DNA from: Roseateles sp. YR242
Lineage (GTDB): Bacteria > Pseudomonadota > Gammaproteobacteria > Burkholderiales > Burkholderiaceae_C
Reading direction: 5' to 3'
NCBI RefSeq assembly: GCF_900109745.1
Contig: NZ_FOAV01000002.1
Coordinates: 770,910 to 834,909 of the forward strand
Length of the DNA stretch: 64,000 nt
A program made the translations under genes and the position numbers. Shown one piece after another: positions 27,353 through 34,776 of this stretch. How positions within the stretch are numbered: the stretch's first letter is position 1; every line of letters begins with the position of its first letter. The notes under the pieces are model-generated. The model had not been told where the DNA came from. It did not search any database and saw only the letters and a list, made by a program, of their open reading frames with translations.

Positions 27353-28653
27353 GCGGCACTCTCCATACGGAAGGAGGCCACGGCGGCGGTCTCGCCATGG
27401 CCGGTCATCGGATCACCCTTGGCGACCTCGGGCACCACCACGCCACGCGCACGTCCGCCGCGCTCGACCCAGGTGCGGGTCCAGCGCACCTGCATGACGC
27501 GCATCACCACCAGCATGGCCAGGCCGAACGCGGCAAACACGACAAAGCCCCAGAGATAGGTGCCGGCGTACTGCCGGGAAATGCCCATCAGGTTGGGCAC
27601 CGCACCACCGCCCAATGCACCGATCTCGCCGATCATCGAACCGGCGACGGCGGTGGCGGTCGGCCAGCGCAGCGGAACGAGCTGGAACAGCGCGCCGTTG
27701 CCCGCCCCCAGCGCAGCAAAACACAGCATCAGCAGTGCGGTGGTCAGCACGAGGGACTGCGCCGACAGCCCGACCAGCACCAGCGAGACACTCACCACGA
27801 CCAGCACCACGGTGAGGGTGTTCACACCACCCCAGCGGTCCGACATCCAGCCGCCCAGCACGCGTACCGCCGCGCCCATGAAGGCGGCCAGCATGGTGAG
27901 CTGCCCGGCCTGCACCTTGGAGACACCGAACTGGTCGTAGTAATAAGTGGGCAGGAAGGTGGTGAGGCCGATGAAACCGCCGAAGGTGACGGCATAGATC
28001 AGGCTGAAGGCCCAGCCGTCCTTCTCGACGAGGCAGGCCACGTGGTCGCGCAGCCCGGCATGGGCATCCACATCCGGTGGCTCCTTGGCAAAAACGATCA
28101 TCACCACCATGGGCACCAGGATGGCCCCGGCCGCGACCGCATAAACGGCCTGCCAGCCGAGCCACTGCGCCAGCGGCGGTGCCAGCAGCACCGACACGGC
28201 CGTGCCGACATTGCCCGCCCCCACCAGCCCCATGGCCAGGCCCTTGTAGCGCGGCGGGTACCAGCCCGCCCCCAGCGACAGCGCCACGCCGAAGCTGGCG
28301 CCAGCAATGCCCAGCAGCACGCCCATGGCCAGCAGGTCGTTGAAACTCTCGACCATGAAGAAGCCGTAGAGCATGGCCACGGCGATCAGCACCATTTCCA
28401 CCAGCGTGGCTTTCTTGCGCCCGATGTACTGCGACAGCACCCCCAGCGGAAACCGCATCAGCGCGCCGGCCATGATGGGAATCGACAGCATCAGGCCCTT
28501 CTGGGACGCAGTGAGCTGGTAGGCCTCGCTGATGAAGGGCGCCAGCGCCCCATTGAGCACCCAGATACAGCAGGAGCACGCGAAGTACAGGAAGGCGGCG
28601 CCCAGGGTGGGCGCGTGGCCTGATCTCAGGAAGGTCCGGAAGAACACTGCCAT
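27349..28653 (-). CDS. narK: Nitrate/nitrite transporter, NarK/NasA MFS family
   Basis: A 434-residue major facilitator permease with about twelve hydrophobic helices. Family features include FPLGVLSQYIGRKKATLVEM between helices 2 and 3 and the glycine-rich nitrate signature GVALSLGAGWYPPRYKGLAMG in the middle (GNVGTAVSVLLAPPLA follows). The C-terminal tail is short and basic. The frame is open upstream to 28779, but the ATG at 28653 starts just before the first helix and follows the leader terminator. It is the first gene of narK-nirB-nirD-nasA-cobA. The operon's second uptake route is the nrt ABC transporter nearby. Confidence 0.95.
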   Translation of the reverse strand: MAVFFRTFLRSGHAPTLGAAFLYFACSCCIWVLNGALAPFISEAYQLTASQKGLMLSIPIMAGALMRFPLGVLSQYIGRKKATLVEMVLIAVAMLYGFFMVESFNDLLAMGVLLGIAGASFGVALSLGAGWYPPRYKGLAMGLVGAGNVGTAVSVLLAPPLAQWLGWQAVYAVAAGAILVPMVVMIVFAKEPPDVDAHAGLRDHVACLVEKDGWAFSLIYAVTFGGFIGLTTFLPTYYYDQFGVSKVQAGQLTMLAAFMGAAVRVLGGWMSDRWGGVNTLTVVLVVVSVSLVLVGLSAQSLVLTTALLMLCFAALGAGNGALFQLVPLRWPTATAVAGSMIGEIGALGGGAVPNLMGISRQYAGTYLWGFVVFAAFGLAMLVVMRVMQVRWTRTWVERGGRARGVVVPEVAKGDPMTGHGETAAVASFRMESAA

Positions 28654-28665
28654 GGCTGCAAACGC

Positions 28666-28701
28666 AAAAAGGCCGCGTCGAGCACCAGGCTCGGCGAGGC
28701 C
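28666..28701 (-). terminator. Leader terminator (attenuator) before narK
   Basis: On the minus strand, GGCCTCGCCGAGC (28701-28689) and GCTCGACGCGGCC (28683-28671) pair around a 5-base loop with 11 of 13 exact pairs. TTTTT (28670-28666) follows, 12 bases before the narK ATG. A terminator placed after the promoter but before the first gene implies regulated read-through. Confidence 0.8.
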
Positions 28702-28759
28702 GAATGAAGGATGGGACGCCGCAGGGCGGCGAGATGGGGGCGATGGCGGAGCATCGCGG

Positions 28760-28785
28760 GGCGGGGCGCGTCGTTGCACCCCACC
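28760..28785 (-). promoter_or_regulatory. ANTAR-type hexaloop hairpin in the narK leader
   Basis: GGTGGGGTGC, loop AACGAC, GCGCCCCGCC: a 10-bp stem with two G-U pairs and a six-base loop with A at position 1 and G at position 4. That loop pattern is known for RNA targets of ANTAR antiterminators. A second hexaloop hairpin, stem GCGATG (28757-28740 overall), has loop CTCCGC, which does not fit the A1/G4 rule, so only one good hairpin is seen here. Confidence 0.5.
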
Positions 28786-28794
28786 GGTTCTCTC

Positions 28795-28809
28795 GCAAGT
28801 CCTGTGCCA
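28795..28809 (-). promoter_or_regulatory. Sigma-54 promoter of narK-nirBD-nasA-cobA
   Basis: TGGCAC, 5 bases, TTGC on the minus strand: the exact -24/-12 sigma-54 pattern with ten bases between GG and GC. Transcription should begin near 28784, giving a leader of about 130 bases that contains the hairpin at 28760 and the terminator at 28671. NtrC control is inferred. Confidence 0.75.
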
Positions 28810-28913
28810 TCAGGGGCTGCCCGGACGGGCCTCGCGTCAGGCCCCTTCCCTGCCGTATGCTGCAGCGCTTCCTCGATGGACAGGTTGGACCGCAATCTCT
28901 CTCTGTACAGGCC

Positions 28914-30239
28914 ATGATCGCCCCCGCCTCACCGCTGCCCTTGCCCACCGCCCCGACGGCCGACGAAGCGCCCGCGCGCGTCCTGCTGCTGGGCCAGCCA
29001 TGGCTGGCCAGGGAAGATAAAGGGGCGCCGATGCACTGGATCTGCGCACACCTGCACCAGGACGAGCGCAACAGCCTGGTGCATGCGGTCCAGGCCCATG
29101 CCCCCGATGCCCTGCTGCTGCACGCGGACAGCCCGGCGGCACTGGAGGCGTGGCTGGACACCCTGGAAGCCGCCCGGGCGGCAGGTTCGGCCGAGGACGG
29201 ACGGCAGCTCCCGCCCGGCGTCTGTGTCTCGGCGGACACCACGCCGCAACGGCAGCGTCGCGCCCTGGCGCTGGGCGTGGAGGTGTGGCTGGAGGCACCG
29301 GTCAGCACCGAGGCGCTGCATCGCCAACTCCGCTGGGCGGTCTGGCGCGCGCAGGCCCACGCGGCCCAACTTGCACTGATCCAGGGCCAGCTGGACGACC
29401 GCAAATGGACCGAGCGCGCCAAGGGCCTGCTGATGACCGCGCGCGACCTGGATGAGGGCGGCGCCTTCCGCCTGCTGCGTGAAGCCGCCATGCATGCCCA
29501 TCTGCGGCTGGGCGAGGTGGCCCGGTCGGTGGTCCATGCGGCCCAGCGTGCCGAGGCGGTAAACCTGGCCGGCCAGCAGCGCATGCTCAGCCAGCGGCTG
29601 GTCAAGCTGATGGCCCAGCGCGCCGCCGGCATCGAGGCCAAGCGTGCAAAGCTGCTGCAGGACGAAAGCTGCGAGCGGGTGTCCGCCAACCTGGCTCGAC
29701 TGCCCAGCTTGTTGGCGGCAGACGTGGACCTGGCCGCGCTGACGCTGGCCTGGGAGCGACTGCAGCGCTGCCTGCGCGGCAAACCTGACCTCGCCCTGCT
29801 GCTGGAAGCGGACGCGGCCGCGCAAACCTTGCTGGACCTGTCGGACCGGCTCGCGACGGACATCGCCGCCGCCGGCATGGGCCGGCCCTTGCACATCGTG
29901 AACCTGTGCGGGCGCCAGCGCATGCTGAGCCAGCAGCTGACGAAAGAAGCCTTGCTGGCGGACCTGCTGCCGCAGCGTGATGCCGGCGCGTTGGCGGACA
30001 GCCTGGACCGGTTTGCCGCCGGGCTGGTGGAGCTGGAGGCGGCGCCGCTCTCCAGCGAGGCCATCCGTGCCCTGCAGGCCGAGGTGGGCGCGGAGTGGCT
30101 GCGCCTGATGCGCTGCCTGCGCGACACCCACGGCAAGGAGGCGGCCACCGGCCTGGCCCGCAGCAGCGAAGTGTTGCTCCACCAGCTGGACATGTTGACG
30201 GGCCTGTATCAGCAGAGCCTGCAGCTCATCCTGGGCTGA
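28914..30239 (+). CDS. ANTAR antiterminator with two PilJ-type sensor repeats
   Basis: A 441-residue cytoplasmic protein, divergent from narK. Residues 1-145 look like a degenerate receiver (LLLGQP...; no clear phosphoacceptor). An ANTAR RNA-binding domain follows (about 151-208, WTERAKGLLMTARDLDEGGAFRLLR region). Then come two copies of a PilJ/NarX-N-like helical module with the signatures NLAGQQRMLSQR (about 217-228) and NLCGRQRMLSQQ (about 330-341). Such modules are proposed to bind nitrate or nitrite. The order differs from NasR of Klebsiella, which has an N-terminal NIT sensor and a C-terminal ANTAR domain. It is the natural candidate for read-through control of the narK leader. The ATG at 28914 lacks an obvious ribosome binding site. 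Confidence 0.85.
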   Translation: MIAPASPLPLPTAPTADEAPARVLLLGQPWLAREDKGAPMHWICAHLHQDERNSLVHAVQAHAPDALLLHADSPAALEAWLDTLEAARAAGSAEDGRQLPPGVCVSADTTPQRQRRALALGVEVWLEAPVSTEALHRQLRWAVWRAQAHAAQLALIQGQLDDRKWTERAKGLLMTARDLDEGGAFRLLREAAMHAHLRLGEVARSVVHAAQRAEAVNLAGQQRMLSQRLVKLMAQRAAGIEAKRAKLLQDESCERVSANLARLPSLLAADVDLAALTLAWERLQRCLRGKPDLALLLEADAAAQTLLDLSDRLATDIAAAGMGRPLHIVNLCGRQRMLSQQLTKEALLADLLPQRDAGALADSLDRFAAGLVELEAAPLSSEAIRALQAEVGAEWLRLMRCLRDTHGKEAATGLARSSEVLLHQLDMLTGLYQQSLQLILG

Positions 30240-30263
30240 GCGTCACGCGTCGGGCGTGGCGCC

Positions 30264-31079
30264 TCAGGCGGCTGCCGACTCGCCGTGACGGTGGCGGGTG
30301 TAGAGGAAATCGATCACGGCCTTGCGGGCATGCATGTAGACCGGGTCCTCCGCCAGCGCCACCCGGTCACGCGGGCGTGCCAGCGTGACGGGGAGGATCT
30401 CGCCGATGGTGGCGGCCGGGCCGTTGGTCATCATCACGATGCGGTCGGACAGCAGCACGGCCTCGTCCACATCGTGGGTGACCATCACCACGGTGCTGTG
30501 CGTGGCAGCGACGATCTTGAGCAGCTCGTCCTGCAGATGGGCGCGGGTCAGTGCATCCAGCGCGCCGAAGGGCTCGTCCATCAGCAGCACCTTGGGCTCC
30601 ATGGCCAGTGCACGGGCAATGCCCACCCGCTGCTTCATGCCGCCGGAGATCTCATGGGGGCGCTTGGCCATCGCATGCCCCATGCCGACGAGTTGCAGCG
30701 CCGCCTCGGTGCGCTCGATGAGGCGGGGCTTCGATTCGCGAGGGCCGAAGACCGTCTCGACGGCCAGCATCACGTTGTCGAAGCAACTCAGCCACGGCAG
30801 CAGCGAGTGGTTCTGGAACACCACCGCGCGCTCGGGGCCCGGGCCCGCGATCTCGCGTCCGTCGCACAGCAGGCCGCCGTTGGTGGGCCGCAGCAGCCCG
30901 GCGATGAGATTGAGCAGGGTGGACTTGCCGCAGCCGGAATGGCCGATCAGCGACACGAACTCACCGCGGGCAATGTCGAGGTTGATGTCACGCAGCGCAG
31001 GGAATTTGCCCTGCTTGGTCGTGAACACCATGTCGGCCTGCTGCACCCGCACGAATGGCGCCAAGGATTGGGTCGTCAT
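30264..31079 (-). CDS. nrtD: Nitrate ABC transporter ATP-binding protein
   Basis: 271 residues, with one ATPase domain: Walker A GHSGCGKST, signature ISGGMKQRVGIARALA, Walker B VLLMDEPFGALD and the switch His in VTHDVDEA. It is closest in type to NrtD/NasD/SsuB and energises nitrate uptake with NrtB. It is the last gene of the nrt operon; the NrtC subunit with a fused solute-binding domain found in cyanobacteria is absent. It converges with the ANTAR-PilJ gene 24 bases away. Confidence 0.93.
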   Translation of the reverse strand: MTTQSLAPFVRVQQADMVFTTKQGKFPALRDINLDIARGEFVSLIGHSGCGKSTLLNLIAGLLRPTNGGLLCDGREIAGPGPERAVVFQNHSLLPWLSCFDNVMLAVETVFGPRESKPRLIERTEAALQLVGMGHAMAKRPHEISGGMKQRVGIARALAMEPKVLLMDEPFGALDALTRAHLQDELLKIVAATHSTVVMVTHDVDEAVLLSDRIVMMTNGPAATIGEILPVTLARPRDRVALAEDPVYMHARKAVIDFLYTRHRHGESAAA

Positions 31080-31143
31080 GTTGGGCTCCTGGGAGGATCA
31101 CGAAATAAGGCGAGAGACAGTGGAAGCGGGAGACACGGCGCTA

Positions 31144-32091
31144 TCACTCGAAGCGGCGGGCCAGCGAGACCAGCATCCACTCCAGCAGCATGCCCACCAG
31201 GCCGATCACGAAGATGGCGATGAGGATGTGCTGCACGTTGAGGTTGTTCCACTCGTCCCACACCCAGAAGCCGATGCCGGTGCCACCGGTCAGCATCTCG
31301 GCCGCGACGATCACCAGCCAGGCAGTGCCCACCGAGAGCCGCACGCCCGTGAGCAGGTAGGGCATGACCGCCGGCAGCAGGATGCGGGTGACCAGCTTCC
31401 ATTCAGACAGGCGCAGCACACGTGCCACATTGAGATAGTCCTGCGGCACACGCTGCACACCGACGGCGGTGTTGACCACCATGGGCCAGATGGAGCAGAT
31501 GAAGATGGTCCAGATGGCCGCAGGGTTGGCGCTCTTGAAGACCAACAGGCCGATCGGCAGCCACGCCAGCGGGGAGACCGGCTTGAGCAGGCTGATCAGT
31601 GGCGAGAGCATGCGGCTGGCGAAATCAAAGCGGCCGATCACGAAGCCCAGCGGAATGCCCACCGCCGCTGCCAGGCCAAAACCCAGGGCCACGCGCTGCA
31701 GCGAGTTCAGGACGTTCCAGCCAATGCCCTGGTCATTCGGGCCGTTGCGATAGAAGGGATCGGAGAACAGCTTGACGGCGGCCTCCCAGGTGGACGCTGG
31801 CGTCGGGAAGGCGCCGCCCTTCTGCGTGGCCAGTTGCCAGACCAGCAGCAGCACGGCCAGGCCGACCACCGGGGGCAGCACCCGCATCCAGAAGGCGCGC
31901 CAGGCCGCCGCATGGCGCCAGGGCGGCCTGCTGACCACCGGCATCGGTGTCATCGGCACGGGTGCCGGCGTTGGAGACACCACACTGGTGGGCTGGGCAT
32001 CACGGGCCAAAGGCAGGGGCGACGCCGCGACCGAGACGGTCACCGGACCGGCACTGCCGTCACTGGGGGAATGGAATACTGCACTGACCAT
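31144..32091 (-). CDS. nrtB: Nitrate ABC transporter permease
   Basis: A 315-residue inner-membrane permease of the NrtB/TauC type with about six hydrophobic helices. The permease EAA loop lies around LNVARVLRLSEWKLVTRILLP, and the nitrate-type C-terminus has WVWDEWNNLN. The N-terminal 55 residues are Pro/Val/Ala-rich and unusual for the family; the ribosome binding site AGGAG seven bases before the ATG at 32091 supports their inclusion. 64 bases separate it from nrtD. Confidence 0.94.
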   Translation of the reverse strand: MVSAVFHSPSDGSAGPVTVSVAASPLPLARDAQPTSVVSPTPAPVPMTPMPVVSRPPWRHAAAWRAFWMRVLPPVVGLAVLLLVWQLATQKGGAFPTPASTWEAAVKLFSDPFYRNGPNDQGIGWNVLNSLQRVALGFGLAAAVGIPLGFVIGRFDFASRMLSPLISLLKPVSPLAWLPIGLLVFKSANPAAIWTIFICSIWPMVVNTAVGVQRVPQDYLNVARVLRLSEWKLVTRILLPAVMPYLLTGVRLSVGTAWLVIVAAEMLTGGTGIGFWVWDEWNNLNVQHILIAIFVIGLVGMLLEWMLVSLARRFE

Positions 32092-32187
32092 GGCACTCTC
32101 CTGGCGGCAATGAGGCTGATGGGCACTTGATGGGCACCTGATGGGCGCTAGAACGACGCTTGAACGACGCGCGAAAGCGCGGCGCCG

Positions 32188-33411
32188 TCAGGCCCGCACC
32201 TTGAAGCTGTCGGCGTATTTGGCGGGGTCCTTGCCGTCCCAGACCACGCCGTCCATGAGCTTGCTGGTGCGGACCACCTCCTTGGGCACGCTCACGCCCA
32301 GGGCCGAGGCGGCCGACTTGTAGAGGTCGATCTGGTTGATCTGCCGCGCCACGCCCAGATAGTCCGGATGCTCCTTGAGCAGGCCCCAGCGCTTGTGCTG
32401 CGTGAGGAACCACATGCCGTCCGACAGGTAGGGAAAGTTGACCGCACCATCATTGAAGAACTTCATGTAGTTGGGGTCGTCCCAGGTCTTGCCCAGGCCG
32501 TTCTGATAGCGGCCCAGGATGCGCTGGTTGATGGCGTCCACACTGGTGTTGACGTAGGCCTTGTCGGCAATGGTCTCGGCCATCTTCTGCTTGTTGGACA
32601 GACTGGCATCGATCCAGCGGCTGGCCTCCAGCACCGCCATGATCACGGCACGAGCGGTGTTGGGGTACTTCTTGACGAAGTCGCCAGTGGTGCCGAGCAC
32701 CTTCTCGGGATGGTCCTTCCAGATGTCCTGCGTGGTGATGGCGGTGATCCCGATGCCATCGATGATGGCGCGGTGGCCCCAGGGCTCGCCCACGCAGAAG
32801 CCGTCCATGTTGCCCACCCGCATGTTGGCTACCATCTGCGGCGGCGGCACGGTGATGACCTTGGCCTCCTTCATCGGATGGATGCCCGCGGTGGCCAGCC
32901 AGTAATAGAGCCACATGGCGTGGGTGCCGGTGGGGAAGGTCTGGGCGAAGGTGTATTCGCGCTTGTCCTTCTGCATCACCTTGGCCAGCGAGCCGATGTC
33001 GGTGGCGCCTGCATCGGCCAGCTTCTTCGACAGGGTGATGGCCTGGCCGTTGTTGTTCAGGGTCATCAGGATGGCCATGTCCTTCTTGGGACCCGCCACA
33101 CCCAGGTGCACGCCATAGATGAGGCCATAGAGCACATGGGCCATGTCCAGCTCGCCGTTGACCAGCTTGTCGCGCACACCGGCCCAGGAGGCCTCCTTGG
33201 TGGGCACGATCTTGATGCCGTACTTCTTGTCGAAGCCCAGGGCAGCGGCCATGACCACCGAGGCGCAGTCGGTCAGCGGGATGAAGCCAATGCGGACTTC
33301 CTCCTTCTCCGGCTTGTCAGAGCCCGCCGCCCAGGCGCCCCCGCCCGGAATGGCCGACAGGCCGGACAAGGCCGCGCCCGTGGCGAGCAGCTTGCGACGC
33401 TCAGCACTCAT
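32188..33411 (-). CDS. nrtA: Nitrate ABC transporter substrate-binding protein
   Basis: A 407-residue periplasmic nitrate-binding protein of the NrtA/CmpA family. The N-terminus ERRKLLATGAALSGL is a twin-arginine-type signal. Mature-domain features include IGFIPLTDCASVVMA and GNMDGFCVGEPWG. The ATG at 33411 has a very strong AAGGAGGG five bases upstream; an ATG at 33465 (GGAG eight bases upstream) would add 18 residues and is the alternative. Because the protein looks exported, it is probably the transporter subunit and not NasS, the cytoplasmic nitrate-sensing homologue that normally holds NasT. It is the first gene after the ANTAR-regulated leader. Confidence 0.93.
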   Translation of the reverse strand: MSAERRKLLATGAALSGLSAIPGGGAWAAGSDKPEKEEVRIGFIPLTDCASVVMAAALGFDKKYGIKIVPTKEASWAGVRDKLVNGELDMAHVLYGLIYGVHLGVAGPKKDMAILMTLNNNGQAITLSKKLADAGATDIGSLAKVMQKDKREYTFAQTFPTGTHAMWLYYWLATAGIHPMKEAKVITVPPPQMVANMRVGNMDGFCVGEPWGHRAIIDGIGITAITTQDIWKDHPEKVLGTTGDFVKKYPNTARAVIMAVLEASRWIDASLSNKQKMAETIADKAYVNTSVDAINQRILGRYQNGLGKTWDDPNYMKFFNDGAVNFPYLSDGMWFLTQHKRWGLLKEHPDYLGVARQINQIDLYKSAASALGVSVPKEVVRTSKLMDGVVWDGKDPAKYADSFKVRA

Positions 33412-33518
33412 CAAACCCTCCTTGGATGTCTCGGAACCGCTGGGACCGCTGGAACTGTTGTGCATGCAGGAATCTCCGATGCCGCGCGGCGCTTGCCGCG
33501 CAAGTGGCCAGAACAAAC

Positions 33519-33580
33519 AAAAAAGGCGTCTCGATCGGGCGCGTGCCGCAGCAGCGGCACACACCGGATCGGACGCCTTT
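33519..33580 (-). terminator. Leader terminator (attenuator) before nrtA
   Basis: Minus strand: AAAGGCGTC (33580-33572) pairs with GACGCCTTT (33530-33522), and CGATC (33571-33567) with GATCG (33536-33532), one base bulged. An inner hairpin GTGCCGC/GCGGCAC sits on top. TTTTTT (33524-33519) follows. It lies 108 bases before the nrtA start and overlaps the hairpin at 33568-33587, so both cannot form at once. Confidence 0.88.
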
Positions 33581-33587
33581 GTCCAAT
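33568..33587 (-). promoter_or_regulatory. ANTAR hexaloop hairpin P2 in the nrtA leader
   Basis: ATTGGAC, loop AAAGGC, GTCCGAT: a 7-bp stem with one G-U pair and a hexaloop with A1 and G4. Its loop and right arm are the left arm of the terminator, so forming this hairpin blocks termination. That is the known logic of ANTAR antitermination. Confidence 0.7.
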
Positions 33588-33601
33588 TCGCCGATGGGCA
33601 G

Positions 33602-33625
33602 GAGGCCTACGCCGTTGCAGGCCTC
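33602..33625 (-). promoter_or_regulatory. ANTAR hexaloop hairpin P1 in the nrtA leader
   Basis: GAGGCCTGC, loop AACGGC, GTAGGCCTC: a 9-bp stem with one G-U pair. The loop again has A1 and G4, and both loops in this leader end in GGC. It starts within a few bases of the predicted transcription start and 15 bases before P2. Confidence 0.72.
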
Positions 33626-33637
33626 AGCAACGGTCTC

Positions 33638-33652
33638 GCATGAAGCGTGCCA
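33638..33652 (-). promoter_or_regulatory. Sigma-54 promoter of nrtABD
   Basis: TGGCAC, 5 bases, ATGC on the minus strand; GG and GC are ten bases apart as sigma-54 requires, with one departure (ATGC for TTGC). The predicted start near 33627 places hairpin P1 at the very 5' end of the message. Confidence 0.65.
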
Positions 33653-33882
33653 GCGGGAGCGCAGCCCGCTGCCATCACGCGCCAGCGGAAGACCTGCCGT
33701 CCCTACCCGGGGGGGAGTGCGCTGGCACGGTGGGCTGCGGCGCCAGACCGGGAACGGCGGCCGTGCACTGTCCGGTGGCCGATTGCGCCGCAATGGTGCG
33801 CCACCACGGTGCATGGCTTGACCAGTCCGTCGCGCAGGACCTGCCTGCGCCGGTTTCCACCTCAAGCTCGGTCCGGCCCCGC

Positions 33883-34563
33883 TCAGCCCGGGCGCAGCAG
33901 CTCATGCGCGTCGATCACGCGCTGCGCGACCTGCGCCAGGGTCTCGCCACGGTCCATGGCGAGGCGCCGCAGGCGCTGGTAGGCCTTGTCCTCGTCCAGG
34001 CCCAGCTCGCTCATGAAGATGCCCTTGGCGCGGTCCACCAGCTTGCGGGAGGCCAATTGCACCTGGGCCTTGTTGAGCTCCTCGCGCAGCGCAAGGTCCT
34101 GCTCGAAACGGGTAATGGCCACCTGCAGCACCGGCGCCAGCCGCTGTGCCTGCAGCCCGGCCACCACATAGGCGCTGACACCGGCCTTGATGGCGCGGCG
34201 CATGGGGGCCTGGTCGGCGTCCTCTGAAAACACGACCACGGGCCGTGGCATGCGCGCCGACAGGGTTGCCAGGTTCTCCAGGGTGTCGCGCGTGGGGGAC
34301 TCCGCATCGACGATGACCACGTCCGGCTGCAGCCGCAGCACGCAGTCGTGGATCAAGGTGGCCTGCTCGATCACGCCGACGACCTCACAGCCCTGGCGGG
34401 CCAGTTCTTCGCTCAGCAGGTGCACACGGTGTGCGCCGTCGTCGATGAGCAGCACCCGCAGGCCCTGGGTGGCGGGCGGCGAGCTGTGTGGCGCGGCCGA
34501 CGCAGTAGGCGCAGAAGGCGCGGACGGCGGTGCTGGCGTGGAGGGTGGGCGGGGGGCTTGCAC
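33883..34563 (-). CDS. nasT: NasT-like ANTAR response regulator
   Basis: A receiver domain (LRVLLIDDGAHRVHLL; phosphoacceptor region VVIVDAESPTRDTLENL) is followed by an ANTAR domain with RKLVDRAKGIFMSELGLDEDKAYQRLRRLAM. NasT proteins bind leader hairpins and prevent termination of nitrate genes when nitrate is present. The start is unclear: no ATG lies in frame before the receiver. A GTG at 34563 gives 226 residues, near the family length plus a short linker, while a GTG at 34728 would add a Pro/Ala- and His/Arg-repeat segment encoded by tandem repeats. An ATG at 34739 is out of frame. The usual partner nasS is not next to it. Confidence 0.85.
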   Translation of the reverse strand: MQAPRPPSTPAPPSAPSAPTASAAPHSSPPATQGLRVLLIDDGAHRVHLLSEELARQGCEVVGVIEQATLIHDCVLRLQPDVVIVDAESPTRDTLENLATLSARMPRPVVVFSEDADQAPMRRAIKAGVSAYVVAGLQAQRLAPVLQVAITRFEQDLALREELNKAQVQLASRKLVDRAKGIFMSELGLDEDKAYQRLRRLAMDRGETLAQVAQRVIDAHELLRPG

Positions 34564-34599
34564 CGTGGGCGCCGCGCAAGTTTCATGCCGCGGTGGCGG

Positions 34600-34641
34600 G
34601 CGATGGCGATGGCGATGGCGATGGCGATGGCGATGGCAGTG
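34600..34641. repeat. Hexanucleotide tandem repeat upstream of nasT
   Basis: GCGATG is present six times without error (34600-34635), followed by GCAGTG. It encodes a His/Arg alternation in the nasT frame. Confidence 0.95.
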
Positions 34642-34643
34642 GC

Positions 34644-34720
34644 GGGCAGCGGGCAGCGGGCGGCGGGCGGCGGGCGGCGGGCAGCGGGCGGCGGGCGGCG
34701 GGCGGCGGGCGGCGGGCGGC
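34644..34720. repeat. Heptanucleotide tandem repeat upstream of nasT
   Basis: Eleven contiguous 7-base units, eight GGGCGGC and three GGGCAGC. Seven is not a multiple of three, so gain or loss of one unit shifts the reading frame between the upstream starts (34728, 34739) and nasT. Confidence 0.95.
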
Positions 34721-34776
34721 GGCGACACGGTTTCAACATGGCGGGGGCGGATAAGAGGGTTTACCCTTGGATACCG

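Noticed and set aside
28740..28757. GCGATG-CTCCGC-CATCGC as the second canonical ANTAR hairpin of the narK leader
   Set aside because: The loop has six bases but lacks A1 and G4, and it does not overlap the terminator arm.
34413..34739. Minus-strand ATG frame MLKPCRRRPPP... as a separate gene
   Set aside because: It shares the repeats and runs out of frame across nasT. It is more useful as the alternative start considered for phase variation.
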